From: Przewalskia tangutica
Lineage: Eukaryota; Streptophyta; Magnoliopsida; Solanales; Solanaceae
NCBI GenBank assembly: GCA_029844215.1
Contig: CM056736.1
Location: 24,613,501-24,677,500, forward strand
Direction of reading: 5' to 3'
DNA length: 64,000 nt
In this document: in pieces, positions 10,748-20,670 of the stretch
How the letters are laid out: every line of letters starts with the position of its first letter
How positions within the stretch are numbered: the first letter of the stretch is position 1
Translations under genes and position numbers: made by a program
The notes under the pieces: model-generated
Databases searched by the model: none
Seen by the model: the letters and a program-made list of their open reading frames with translations, nothing else
Told to the model about the DNA's origin: nothing

Positions 10748-10914
10748 GGATTACGGGGTAAAGGTGACCTAAGAACATTATAATTTAAATTAAAATATCT
10801 TTTTGGTTTAAAAATACCTCGTTGACTGCTAGTGATTGGACCATGAATCGAGGTTGGATTGGGTGAATTTTGGGAGTTTCGAGAGCGATGCGATCGCGTG
10901 AGCGATGGGCACAT
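10745..10914 (-). pseudogene. Copia integrase-RT linker, joined by deletion to RT
   Basis: On the minus strand the residues GPITSSQRGIFKPKRYFNLN followed by SPLPRNP match the connector found between integrase and RT in copia polyproteins (usual form: MVTRSQAGI.KP...). Directly after SPLPRNP the sequence jumps to the YGLK motif. In the family this leaves out about 130-160 residues of the RT fingers/palm, so an internal deletion lies at about 10745. Confidence 0.75.
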
Positions 10915-10970
10915 GGCCCGCTGAAATTGTCGTTGGAGGCGTCGCGATCCAGGGCTGCGACGCCTATGGT

Positions 10971-11649
10971 CTAGTGGCTACTGGATGTTAGGCGCTGCGA
11001 CACCTCATCGAAGGGCCGCGACACTGATGATGATGTCAAATTTAGTTGGTCACTGGATGGCAGGAGCCGCGGCGCTGACGATGAATTTTGGAACAAATCC
11101 GAAAAATGACGAAGAATATAGGGGGATATATCATCATAGAGAAAATCATACGAACTAGGCACGGGTATTTCTACTTTAGAAAATGGAAATTGGAACTCAT
11201 CAAAGAGAACATGACAATTAATGATGATTCGTTTAGATGACAAATCAAAGTATTTATAACCACGGTGATTTGACGGATAACTCAAAAACACACAAGGGGT
11301 AGAACGTGCCTGAAGTTTGTTAATTGTGGTGGATGGAAGCAGTGGATAACATAAGCATCCAAAGACCCTAAGATGAGAATAAGAATAAGTCTTATTGTAT
11401 AAAACTTGAAGAGGGGATGAATATGTCAAACCTTTAGAAGGAAGAATATTAACTAGATCTGTAGCCATTTGTAGCACATGATGTCAAAACAATGGAAGGA
11501 CGGAAGAATGAACCAATAAGGTGCGGATAATGTTATTAATGGTATAAATTTTACGTTCAATTTTTCCATTTTGTGAAGATGTATGAGGACAAAAAAATAA
11601 ATATGTATCCCATTCTGAGCACAAAACTCCCGAAACTCCTCATTGTCAT
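10971..11649 (-). pseudogene. Copia integrase, C-terminal part, truncated
   Basis: The minus-strand frame 11477-10971 contains YKTYSYSHLRVFGCLCYP, INKLQARSTPCVFLSY and GYKYFDLSSKRI, the typical copia integrase C-terminal (GKGY/'GCxxY') region. Upstream to 11649, frameshifted pieces match the end of the catalytic core (NEEFREFC, HTSSQNGKSERKI). The zinc finger, the rest of the core and gag are missing, because the Athila-like fragment begins at 11650 with the flank gtcat. The remainder of this element is predicted to lie beyond the right edge of the window. Confidence 0.85.
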
Positions 11650-13040
11650 TGTTAAGTCCATTTTAGGACTGTTTTAGAGTCTGTTTTAGGAGTCTTTTAC
11701 GTGTCGTTTTAGTGTTTTTGTGCAATATTATGCTTTGTTTGTATTGTTTTCAGCTTATGAGCGACTTAGGTGGGAAATGGCAAAATTAACATGAAATGGC
11801 GGATTTGAAGGATGTAAATGCGCAATCGAGCCCCGAACAATCTAGCTAAAGAGTCATGAAGAGCATGGAAAAAATCTGGAAAAATCGAGCCCAGCGATGC
11901 AACTGCGCGTTGAGGCGAAGGACTGCGGTGCTGATACACCGCGGCCGAAAAGTGTTGAGTCGAGGCGTAATAATTCCAGTAGCTGAGGACAAAAAATCAC
12001 CGTCGAAGGCACCGCTAAGCATGTCACCAGCACCGCGACGCAATATTTCAAGTAGCCTCCAGTGCTTTTCAGCTGAATTAGAGCCGTGGTGCTGCGCCGC
12101 AGGACCGCGGTGCCGACACGCGAATTTCAGAACGTAAGTCGAAATTTGACAAGGGTAAAAGGGTTCGAAGCGAGGTTTTGCTCAGATATAAAAAAACCCT
12201 TAAACCCTGTCATTATTCATATCATACTTGGGATGCTAGAAAGGAGAGAAAAAGCTACAAGATTGGAAACTACTCTTGTTCAAGTTCTTTCTTTTCTCTT
12301 TTATTTAATTCAGTTTATGTTGGATATTAATTTAGTTCATAGCATGGCAACGTCTAGGAGCTAATTTCTTTATTAGAGTTTTCCGTTGAATCGCTTGAAA
12401 CTCTTTCACAAGTTAATGCATAATTATTGATTTCTTCTTCAGCTATATTAAGATCTATTCAATATTGTATTGATTGTTTTATAATTAACTGACCATTAAT
12501 TATCATAACTTATATGATTTCGAATCGAGATCTGAAAAGAGAGATTTGAATATGTTGTAGTTGTTTAGACATAGGTTAAAATCGTGGACGAAAGTACCCC
12601 GATACTTGTGTAGTATTTAAGGTTATTGTTCTTAATCCTCCTGCGTGGTAAAATCTATCATAGAAATATAGAAGGTTTTTGCATAAGGTTGAGTTTTTAC
12701 ATATTCTAACCGGAATATAGAACATGTTCGTTAACCTGCTACCTTAATAAGAAGAAAAATCATTAGCATTGCATTAACACGTGAAAGAGTGGATAGTTGA
12801 GGAGATTGAAAGTCCTGGTTCATTCATAATTGTTTTAAACCCAAAGTATTATCATAATTAGTTTATTTTCTGCACTTTACATAGTTTTAATTCTTAGTTT
12901 AAAATCTCAAACAAAAGAACATTAACCAAATATATATCATAGATTAGATATTCGGTACTTGACAAATCAGTCTTTGTGGACGATAACTCGGTCTTACAGA
13001 CTATATTACTTGAGCGATACGTACACTTGCGTTAGCGCAC
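11650..13040 (+). mobile_element. Athila-like LTR, 3' end uncertain
   Basis: It begins tgttaagtccattttagg inside the copia integrase and runs about 1.4 kb without coding capacity. A tail (cagtctttgtgg, cggtcttacagactatatta, cgtacacttgcg) resembles the R/U5 ends of Athila-type LTRs. No primer-binding site follows; the sequence passes straight into integrase coding at about 13040, so an internal deletion has joined LTR and pol. Within it, 11890-12130 is a GC-rich patch (ctgcggtgctg, caccgcggcc) flanked by ordinary AT-rich sequence. The assignment rests partly on the adjoining integrase. Confidence 0.55.
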
Positions 13041-13315
13041 ATAATACTTGAAGTAGAGATCTTTGATGTATGGGGAATTGACTTCATGTCCCCGTTCCCA
13101 CCATCTTTCGGGTACAAATACATCTTGCTTGAAGTAGACTATATATCCAAGTGGGTCGAGGCAGTAGATACCAAAGAGAATGATGGTAAGATTGTCTTGA
13201 AATTCATCCAAAAGAACATATTCACACGTTTTGTAACTCTTAAAACTATCATAAGCGATGAAGGGAGTCACTTTTGTATCAAGCAGCTTGACACCCTACT
13301 TGCTCGTTATGGAGT
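13041..13315 (+). pseudogene. Athila-type integrase core fragment
   Basis: The plus-strand reading starts EVEIFDVWGIDFMSPFPPSF and continues YILLEVDYISKWVEAV, FIQKNIFTRF and IISDEGSHF...LLARYGV. The two catalytic Asp positions of the DDE integrase (in GIDFM and ISDEGSHF) and the spacing between them are visible, and the wording is typical of the Athila branch of Ty3/gypsy. It is open through this stretch and then cut at 13316 by another element, removing the third catalytic residue (Glu). The N-terminal zinc finger, RT and gag are absent. Confidence 0.85.
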
Positions 13316-14663
13316 TGTCACGACCCAAATCACGATTCGTGATGGCACCTACCCTATTTCCCCGAGTAGGCGAACCACGTTCTCATTAAAAAGGTAAATC
13401 AGCGGAAAAAGAAATAAGGAAAAAGAAATTATAAGTCTTAAACACTTAATTTTCCAAAACCTGGTCAAAAGGGAACAATAGCACTAACAAGTCTGAAAAA
13501 TAGGCGTATGAAAGAATGCTCGAAGGCTACATACTGTCTGTCAATAACCAAAGAAAAATGGAATTAACTAAGAAACCCTTCAGGGCCACGGACGACCAAG
13601 TAGTTCACCGTGAATGACTAGAAGATGTCCACCTCGCGAATCAACCACGGGGCGTAGAACTGGAACCTGGATCATACTCTGCACTCAGCAAAAGTGCAGC
13701 AAGAGTAGTATCAGTACAACACTAGTACCGGTAAGCATCATAGGCCGACAGTGATTAGATAACGCATGAAGAAGTTGAAACCAACAAGTAGCACATAGAG
13801 CAATCAGGCATGGTCACGTATCATATACAAGTAAAGCGTAAAGAAATCATGAAATCAACCAAGACAGATATAATTCACCAAATGATCAGTCAAAATATAA
13901 GTGGATGAATGCAATTCAATGAAATGTCACCTCTCTCACTCCCGCTCTCCGGCAGAAACCTCAAAGGCTATCACTCTCGCTCTCCGGCAGAAACCTCGGA
14001 GGCTATCACTCCCGCTCTCCGGCAGAAACCTCGGAGGCTATCTCTCCCGCTCTCCGGCAGAAACCTCGGAGGATATCACTCCCACTCTCCGACAGAAACC
14101 TCGGAGGCTATCACTCCCGCTCTCCGGCAGAAATATCGGAGGCTATCACTCCCGCTCTCCGGCAGAAACCTCGGAGGCTATCACTCCCGCTCTCCAGCAG
14201 AAACCTCGGAGGCTATCACTCCCGCTCTCCGGCAGAAACCTTGGAGGCTATCAATCACTCTCAGTATCTTACCTCACCATCATCACAAAATAATATGGAA
14301 AGTATGTCAGACATGATATCAAGTCTCAACACGTTTCACCAATATACAATTAACAAGTACAAGTCAAATCAGGTGATAATCACAGAAAATAACACATATG
14401 GCGACAAGCCCACATAACAGCTGACGGAACCAACGTAATAGTAATTCATCTCCACTTCCTGCCCGAAGGTCTATCATGCTATCCCCGTCACTTCCTACGA
14501 CTACATACGATTCTATAATCAGAGTCTAACTAAAGTAAACCATAACCTACCTCAATGCCGGACGGGTGCCACGAACAATCAAATAAATGCATTCCCCTTG
14601 CGTAGAGCCTCTGAACGATTAAAATCTAAAAAATATGTGAACTACAATATAATACGAATCTTA
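13316..14663 (-). mobile_element. LTR fragment of element G (TGTCACGACCC type)
   Basis: It starts tgtcacgacccaaatcacg at 13316, the mirror image of an LTR 3' end (...gggtcgtgaca), so the element points to the minus strand. Its left neighbour is the broken Athila integrase, with the target 5-mer ggagt (13311-13315). The 1.35 kb carries no pol-like coding and includes a 35-bp tandem array. It ends where element A's LTR starts (14664). Whether it continues at 63412, on the far side of A, is plausible but unproven. Confidence 0.6.
13935..14250. repeat. Nine-copy 35-bp tandem array
   Basis: Nine head-to-tail copies of a 35-bp unit (core cccgctctccggcagaaacc then tcggaggctatcact), with one to three changes per copy. 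The unit has no stop codon in at least two frames and 35 is not a multiple of three, so overlapping ORFs of 130 and 135 aa run through it by chance. The copies are directly adjacent with no unique spacers. It is an LTR minisatellite of element G. Confidence 0.9.
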
Positions 14664-17600
14664 TGTCACGACCCGACCCCGGGCCCGTGACTGGTGCCCT
14701 ACCTGGTCACCCTTACAGGTATACATCAGAGATAATTATCGGAACATACATAAAACTCATAACGTAAATCAACAAGAAATAAACAACAGGTTAGCCGATA
14801 AGGCTACCTCCCTGAATATATATATACACATAGCCAAAAGCAGTTATATTCTTTTTCTTTACAAACCGACCCACAAGATATGACTACAGACCTCTAAGAG
14901 TTTTGACATAACCACTGTGACGGGACCAGGCCCCGCCATACCCCTGAATGTACATAAATCTACAACGTCATGGAAACTGTACCAAAAGACAAACCTCCGG
15001 AGAAATTGAGCTTTCCAAGAACTGATCAGTGATCCTAAGAACGAGGATCGCAGCACCTTACCCTACTACGGCATGACGCAGCCGAAGAAATTCGATTCAA
15101 CATGTACCGAGTATGGAACGGAAATAAGGTACAATAAACAATCATGACTGTATGAAAGAATGACAGTGGCAAGTATAAAAAGTAAATACTAGATCCTACC
15201 GTACCATTACAACTCATGAACTTAATCGTACAATATTATCTTTTCCCATTTTCAATAAGAGTTATAATCAAATTCTTACATACATATTTAGGAAAAATCA
15301 TCAAGTTCATAAACACGTAACTTACGTATCTTGCATAACACAATCCAACCCTTTATGGAGGGACGTCTCATTTTTAGAGTTCACTTTGATTATACATACG
15401 TGATAACGTAACCCGGCCCATTTACGGGACATGGTGAAGTCATAAAAAGTCTTCTCACGAAGGTATACTGCCCGGCCCATTCTGGGATGCGGTAAAGTCA
15501 CATAAGTCTGCCCATAAAGGTATACTGTCCGGTCCATTCTGGAACACGGTAATGTCACATAAGTCTGCCCATAAAGGTATACTGCCCGGCCCATTCTGGG
15601 ATACGGTAAAGTCACATAAGTCTGCCCATAAAGGTATACTGCCCGACCCATTCTGGGACACGATAAAATCACATAAGTCTGTCCATAAAGGTATATTGTC
15701 TGGCTCATTCTGGGACACGGTAAAGTCACATAAGTCTGCCCATAAAGATATACTGCCCGGCCCATTCTGGGACACGGTAATGTCACATAAGTCTGCTCAT
15801 AAAGGTATACTGCCCGACCCATTCTAGGACACAGTAAAGTCACATAAGTCTGCCCATAAAGGTATACTGCCCGGCCCATTCAGGGACACGGTAAAGTCAC
15901 ATAAGTCTGCCCATAAAGGTATACTGCCCGGCCCGTTCTGGGACACAGTAATGTCACACATAAAAGACTGTACCCATAACTATCACAAGCAACTATGTGT
16001 CATATAAAATCCTCTCCTTACTTCTCGCTAAGTCGTTATAACAACCTCCCATAAAGCTATTATAACAACTTTTTATTTTAGAGAACTTAAGACATTTTAT
16101 CACATCTTCCTTTTTAATCACACTAAGGCATTTTCATAACTTGAAACCTTAGGAAAACTAAACTTAAAGTACTACGTACATGCATACTTATAAAAGAATC
16201 ATGCCACACCTTCTCTTTTAAATCAATAAACTTCTTCTTTTTAGAACTCAAGTTACATACTCTTTCGAAATCAAGTCTCTTAACTTTTGAAATAAATCAT
16301 GGAAGCCATACTTTTTAAATCAAGTCATTCCTTCCTTTAAGAATCAAGTCCCATAACTTGAAAAATAAAGTCTCATAACCTTTTAAGAAATCAAGGTTCA
16401 TAGTCTTAAAACTTCATAACATAAACTCTTTAAAATCAATTTACTTACTTAATCTAAATCAAGTCACATAGCTTTAAATCAAACCGCATAACTTCCTAAC
16501 ACTTCTTACCAACATCCCCCATAAGACTTGGTAAGGACTTAGGATAACTTAGACATACCTTTTACATAGAGTAAATCAACATACGTACCTCTTAACTTCT
16601 AAGAGTAGAAGGAATCATGAATTAATACCACATGTATATTTCATACGTAGAATCATGCCAAAAGAAGGAAGAGGTTCACATACCTCGCGACGACTAACGA
16701 TACGTAGCAATATGCTCCAAAGTGCTTCAACCTTGTTAGCTTTTCCACCCTTCAAGTAGAATACGCTATACGTAGTACTTCAACCTATAATAACCATAAT
16801 ATGTCTATCAACTCCTAGTTTTTTAACGTGAAATAATACTAAGTGTTAGGTCTCTTATTCTACGGAAATTTGGGCAGCACTTTCTTTGTTTCTACGTACT
16901 TTTCCACCTTTTTCAAGGTTCGAAATCAATAACCAACATGCCACATTTAAGGCTCAACAATTCAGCTAACCAAAGGGGATCACACGCCTAATCGGACGTG
17001 TAAAATTCTGCCCCACAATTAATATAAAACTGTCCAATATTCAAGGCCATTTTCGGCTACAATGTATAACAAAAAATAGTCTTCCAATTCTTTTTCCATT
17101 CCAAGTTGTTAGTCTAACATGTTATATAGTCGCAATCAATTATAACAACTAAAATCCCTTCTTTATACGACATGCGACGATCGTAACTAACAACTAAATT
17201 GATTACAATTTCAATGGCTAAGCATGCTAGGTCTCGGATTTAAGGCTTCCAAATTCCCTAACAATTATAAAACTTCATTCCATAATTCTCATGATCACTT
17301 ACAACTATCATAACATGCAATCGCTAATTACATTTAACAAGACCAAGATTATTACCTCATAAGCCCAAATACAATCCAAGATTTAAAGTCGATCCTAGCA
17401 ACTTTAGCTCATCTTTTCGACGTTCCAATCCACTATTTGCACCCCTTAGAAGCTTGTGAAGAACTCCTCTTCAAGTTCCAACTCTAACTATGAAACCCCT
17501 TAGGTTTTCATGTTGCGACTAACGTAAAAACGTAGTTTTCTGGGATTTTTTTGTTGGGATATCCTTAGAATACCTTTGGGATCTTAGGTTTGAATATTGG

Positions 17601-18219
17601 GATTTATGAAACAAGATTGAAGAATTTTTGTGCTAAAAAGGAATGCTTGGCCGAGAGCCCTTAAGCCTTGCACAACGTTCTTGATTTTTTTTCTAAGTAT
17701 GAAATGCTAGTCTTTCACTAGTAGTAGTAGTAATATATAATGAGACCAAGGGCTAGGATTAATCCAAATGGAAGGCTATGATCTTAGTCAAATGTAGTCA
17801 ATTATGTGAAGCTTCAACTTGCACTACTTGACCATATTTTTGGGTCCATTTTCGTCCAACATTTCCCATGTGGAGGGTGACACGTGTCGCCCTCCCATTG
17901 GTCCATTCTAATTCATTTTCCAAAATTTCCATAATTGATCAAAATATCGAAAACCTTGTGGGCCCCACAAAAACGTAAAATTTCCCGAGTGGGCCCCACG
18001 TGACCAAATTCGAAAATAAAATTTCATAGTTTCGATAAATTCCATTAGTCTCAAATAAAAATTCTGAGAACTCAATTCTTACTAACAAACATTTTTCATT
18101 CCCGAGGTTCGGAAGATTTTCCTTAGAATTAACATACTCTTCCTTTCGTTCAAATTTTTTAAAGTCCTGATTCCTTATGTACATTATCTTTAATATGCCC
18201 TGGATTTACTGGTGTAACA
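14664..18219 (-). mobile_element. Element A 3' LTR (Ty3/gypsy)
   Basis: 3,556 bp, starting tgtcacgacccgaccccg and ending ggtgtaaca. It is followed at 18220 by ttctcccctta, the reverse complement of a polypurine tract, so this is the 3' LTR of a minus-strand element. It is collinear with the LTR at 51513-52016 plus 60532-63411, which is next to the PBS. It contains the 57-bp array (15405-15960) and no coding sequence. The 81-aa ORF at 17939-18184 is featureless. The left flank is tctta (14659-14663). Confidence 0.88.
15405..15960. repeat. 57-bp tandem array in element A 3' LTR
   Basis: About ten copies of a 57-bp unit (cataagtctgcccataaagg, tatactgcccggcccattct, gggacacggtaaagtca). Because 57 is 19 codons, the minus strand shows a 185-aa ORF made of a repeated 19-residue unit starting MGRAVYLYGQTYV. 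No start context, signal or domain argues that it is translated. The homologous array in the other LTR (60770-61375) has about eleven copies, so copy number changed after insertion. Confidence 0.9.
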
Positions 18220-18231
18220 TTCTCCCCTTAG
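18220..18231 (-). promoter_or_regulatory. Element A polypurine tract
   Basis: The minus-strand sequence is ctaaggggagaa, immediately upstream of the 3' LTR start (TGTTACACC). It would prime plus-strand DNA synthesis. Equivalent tracts border the other elements: taggggagaa at 47731-47740 (D), aagaggagaa at 26608-26617 (E) and ctaagaggagaa at 55189-55200 (B). Confidence 0.8.
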
Positions 18232-18979
18232 AAACATTCGTCCCAGAATGTTCTTTCGAGGTTCAATCTAAACGGGCATCGCATAGTCCCCTTTAACTAC
18301 ACCCAACATAATCACATATGCCACACATGGCCTTAATACATCGCACATGCATACCTATCAATCACAAGCCAAACAAGGAATCAAATCCAAGGGGTGCATC
18401 ATCACTATTTACTCCCATTCATGGCCTAAAAGGATTCTCTTCTCGTACTTCCAAACTTATTCTAGCATGCGTACATAATCTCAATCATCGCTTCTGTTTT
18501 CTAATCTTTGGAGTTACTATATCCAACTTGGTCCATTTTCGGCTCTCACGACCCGGTCCTGGTGGAACGCGTCCACGAACTCGTACAACGACTAACTAAA
18601 CTTTGGCCTTACACCCCCGTGACCCTATCACATAGTGGGACTACCTCCAACTGACCTCATTCTAATCCGGGCTACGGGTTGACCCGCAACAGCCCACCCT
18701 CGACCCATAGTCGCACTTAATTTCCATTCTTGGCCTGAAATAAATCTTACTACTCGAGAAGGCCTTGTACATCTAAGGTCTCTGCGGTTATCAATATTCT
18801 AGGGTCCTCAAATATTTTATGTCCCAAAACTTACATTATTTCATACCCAGGTTGTCTTAATTACAATAACTCAATATTATATGTACATGACACTTAAACA
18901 TACAACAACCTTATCATGCATACAAGTCTCTAAAGGGTCAAAGATATACCTGAAATCATATAGGCGGTTCAAAGGACCG
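18232..18979 (-). mobile_element. Element A internal region downstream of gag, non-coding
   Basis: There is no protease, RT, RNase H or integrase between the gag zinc knuckle (18980) and the polypurine tract, a gap of only about 750 bp where an autonomous Ty3/gypsy element has about 4 kb of pol. About 18430-18720 is the block shared with elements B, D and E (see findings), including a cgggttgacccg palindrome near 18676-18687. The arrangement gag - short non-coding - PPT marks A as a non-autonomous, gag-only element. Confidence 0.7.
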
Positions 18980-19284
18980 CTAAAACTGAAAACTTCCACC
19001 ACGACCTCTGCCACGGCCTGCCGGTGCATGAACATCCTGCCTAGCTATTGAAGGCGAAGAACCCACAACTGATCCAGTAGACTGTGCTATCCCACCAGTG
19101 TCACCTCTATGAGGACACTCTCTCATCCTATGGCCTAGACGACCACAAGAAAAACAAGCACTCGTACCGGAGTGACACACCCAGAATGGAACCTACCACA
19201 TTAGGTGCATTGAGGCAAATGTGGCCTCGTGCCCAGGACCCCATCTCCTCGAGACTCGAAGCTTCAGAGCTCGACCGGCCCGCT
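18980..19284 (-). pseudogene. Element A gag, C-terminal zinc-knuckle part
   Basis: The minus-strand frame contains CFSCGRLGHRMRECP, a complete CCHC zinc knuckle (C-x2-C-x4-H-x4-C). It is followed by GDTGGIAQSTGSVVGS and a Gly/Arg-rich GRGRGRGG tail, the usual end of gag in Del/Tekay-like elements, where it binds the genomic RNA. Upstream, in a shifted frame, are ASSLEEMGSW and GHICLNAPNVVGSI. The reading is cut at 19284 by insertion of element D and resumes at about 50360. Confidence 0.82.
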
Positions 19285-20670
19285 TGTTATACCCGTGGTT
19301 CGGTGCGGACGCATGATTAGGGCTCAGCGCCGCGACACTGAGGCGGGGCGCGCGCCAGCGCGGGTGATTGTAGAGGCTGGCGCTGAGGCAGGCGCCGGAA
19401 GATCGGAGTGGTGAGTTTCAGCCGCGGCCACGGGAATCGGGCCGCTGACGGAAAGTCCTAAGAAGGCGGCAGGAGTTTCAGCGCCGCGACGCAGACTGCA
19501 TGGCCGCGGCGCCGAGGCGGGATCTGCGAGAGTTAGTGAAAATTTCTGCACTGTTTTGTTTTAAAAGAGGCCATGGGTGGGTGACAAGTGTCCCCCCCCA
19601 TCTGAAATGTTGCATGCCTTATATTGACCAAGTCTTGAAGACTTGGTCATCTTTTCATCTTTCATCTCTCTCTCTCTCTAAGCTAAAAAGCTCTCCCTTC
19701 TCTCTAGAAAATCAAGAGAAACTCCAAGCTTAAGGAAAATCTGAAAAGGGTGTTAAGAAGGAAAGTTAATTGCAAGCTTGTGGAGGTTGTTGTGGTGGTA
19801 TTCTTGAAAAGGAGGCTAGCAAATTGTTGGAATAATTTTGGCTAAAGCTCCAAAGGTAATATTTCTTCTCTTGTAGCTAGTTATTGGTGTTGCATGTGAA
19901 GAATAAGGAATTTGTAGTGGTAAAGAATGCTCTTAGAATCATTGCATGTAAGAAAAATGGTTTGGATATGAAGGATTGGTTAAAGAGATATTATGAGCAT
20001 GTTGTAGCCTACAAACCACTTTAGAATTGTTAAGTATATTGTTTTACCTATTGGGGCAGAATTTTACACACCTAAGATTGGTTGTGTAATCCCCTTTGAA
20101 ATGTTGGATTGTTGGGCCTTAAATGTGGCATTTGGTTATTGAATTCGGCCTTGAAAAAGGTGGCAAAGTATGTAGAAACAAAGGAAATCTTTTGATTTTC
20201 CTTAGGAATTAGTAACTTGAATTTGGAATTTCTACATTGAAATTAGGGGTTAATAAACGACATGGTCATTATAGGTTGACATATTACGTGCGGTATTTCC
20301 GGACTTAGCAAGGGGATTAACAGAAGAGGTATGTGGAACTTTCCTATCTCTTGAGCATGAATAGTTGTACATGTAGATGCGGTGAGCGTCTGATATTTGA
20401 TATCTTTCACTTGTTTTAAAGTATATTGGTACTTGTTTCATTTTAAAAGTATAAGTCCCTTGGATTTAGGGAAAATGTATTTGACAAAGGAATAACGCTA
20501 ATATAATGACTTTATGGGAAGTTGGTTATATTAGTTTTTGAAAGGTTCACAAAGAAAGGTTTACCCTAATTAAAACAAGTACGGGTAAAGGATTTGAAAC
20601 TAAGAAAGGTGAATTGATTTTTAGGCATTGGTTGCCTAAGGTTTAAAAGGAAGTGAAGTCACTTGATTTA
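19285..20670 (+). mobile_element. Element D 5' LTR, segment 1 of 3
   Basis: It starts tgttatacccgtggttcgg and is collinear with 3896 onward and 47741 onward. It holds a GC-rich variable block (19300-19530), a palindrome plus CT-microsatellite segment (19626-19685) and the AT-rich LTR body. It stops at 20670 with attta, the target duplicated by element E. The D insertion site within A gag is flanked by ccgct (19280-19284) and ctgca (50360-50364), which is not a clean TSD. Confidence 0.88.
19626..19685 (+). promoter_or_regulatory. Palindrome and CT-microsatellite of D LTR
   Basis: Two 10-bp arms, gaccaagtct and agacttggtc, form a perfect inverted repeat with a 3-nt loop (19626-19648), followed by a catcttt and (tc)n tract. 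The D 3' LTR has the identical arrangement (48046-48108). In the solo LTR the left arm has decayed (about 4182-4206). Its position near the start of the LTR and the CT tract suggest a transcription-start or leader region, but no TATA box is obvious, so the role is inferred. Confidence 0.5.

Noticed and set aside
13901..14316. Two overlapping ORFs of 130 and 135 aa, also superficially CRISPR-like because of regular repeats
   Set aside because: They are two frames of a nine-copy 35-bp tandem array whose unit happens to lack stops. The copies are contiguous, with no spacers, in a plant LTR.
15322..15879. 185-aa repeat protein (19-residue units)
   Set aside because: It is produced by a 57-bp minisatellite inside an LTR; the partner LTR breaks the frame with a 4-bp insertion, and there is no start or domain support.
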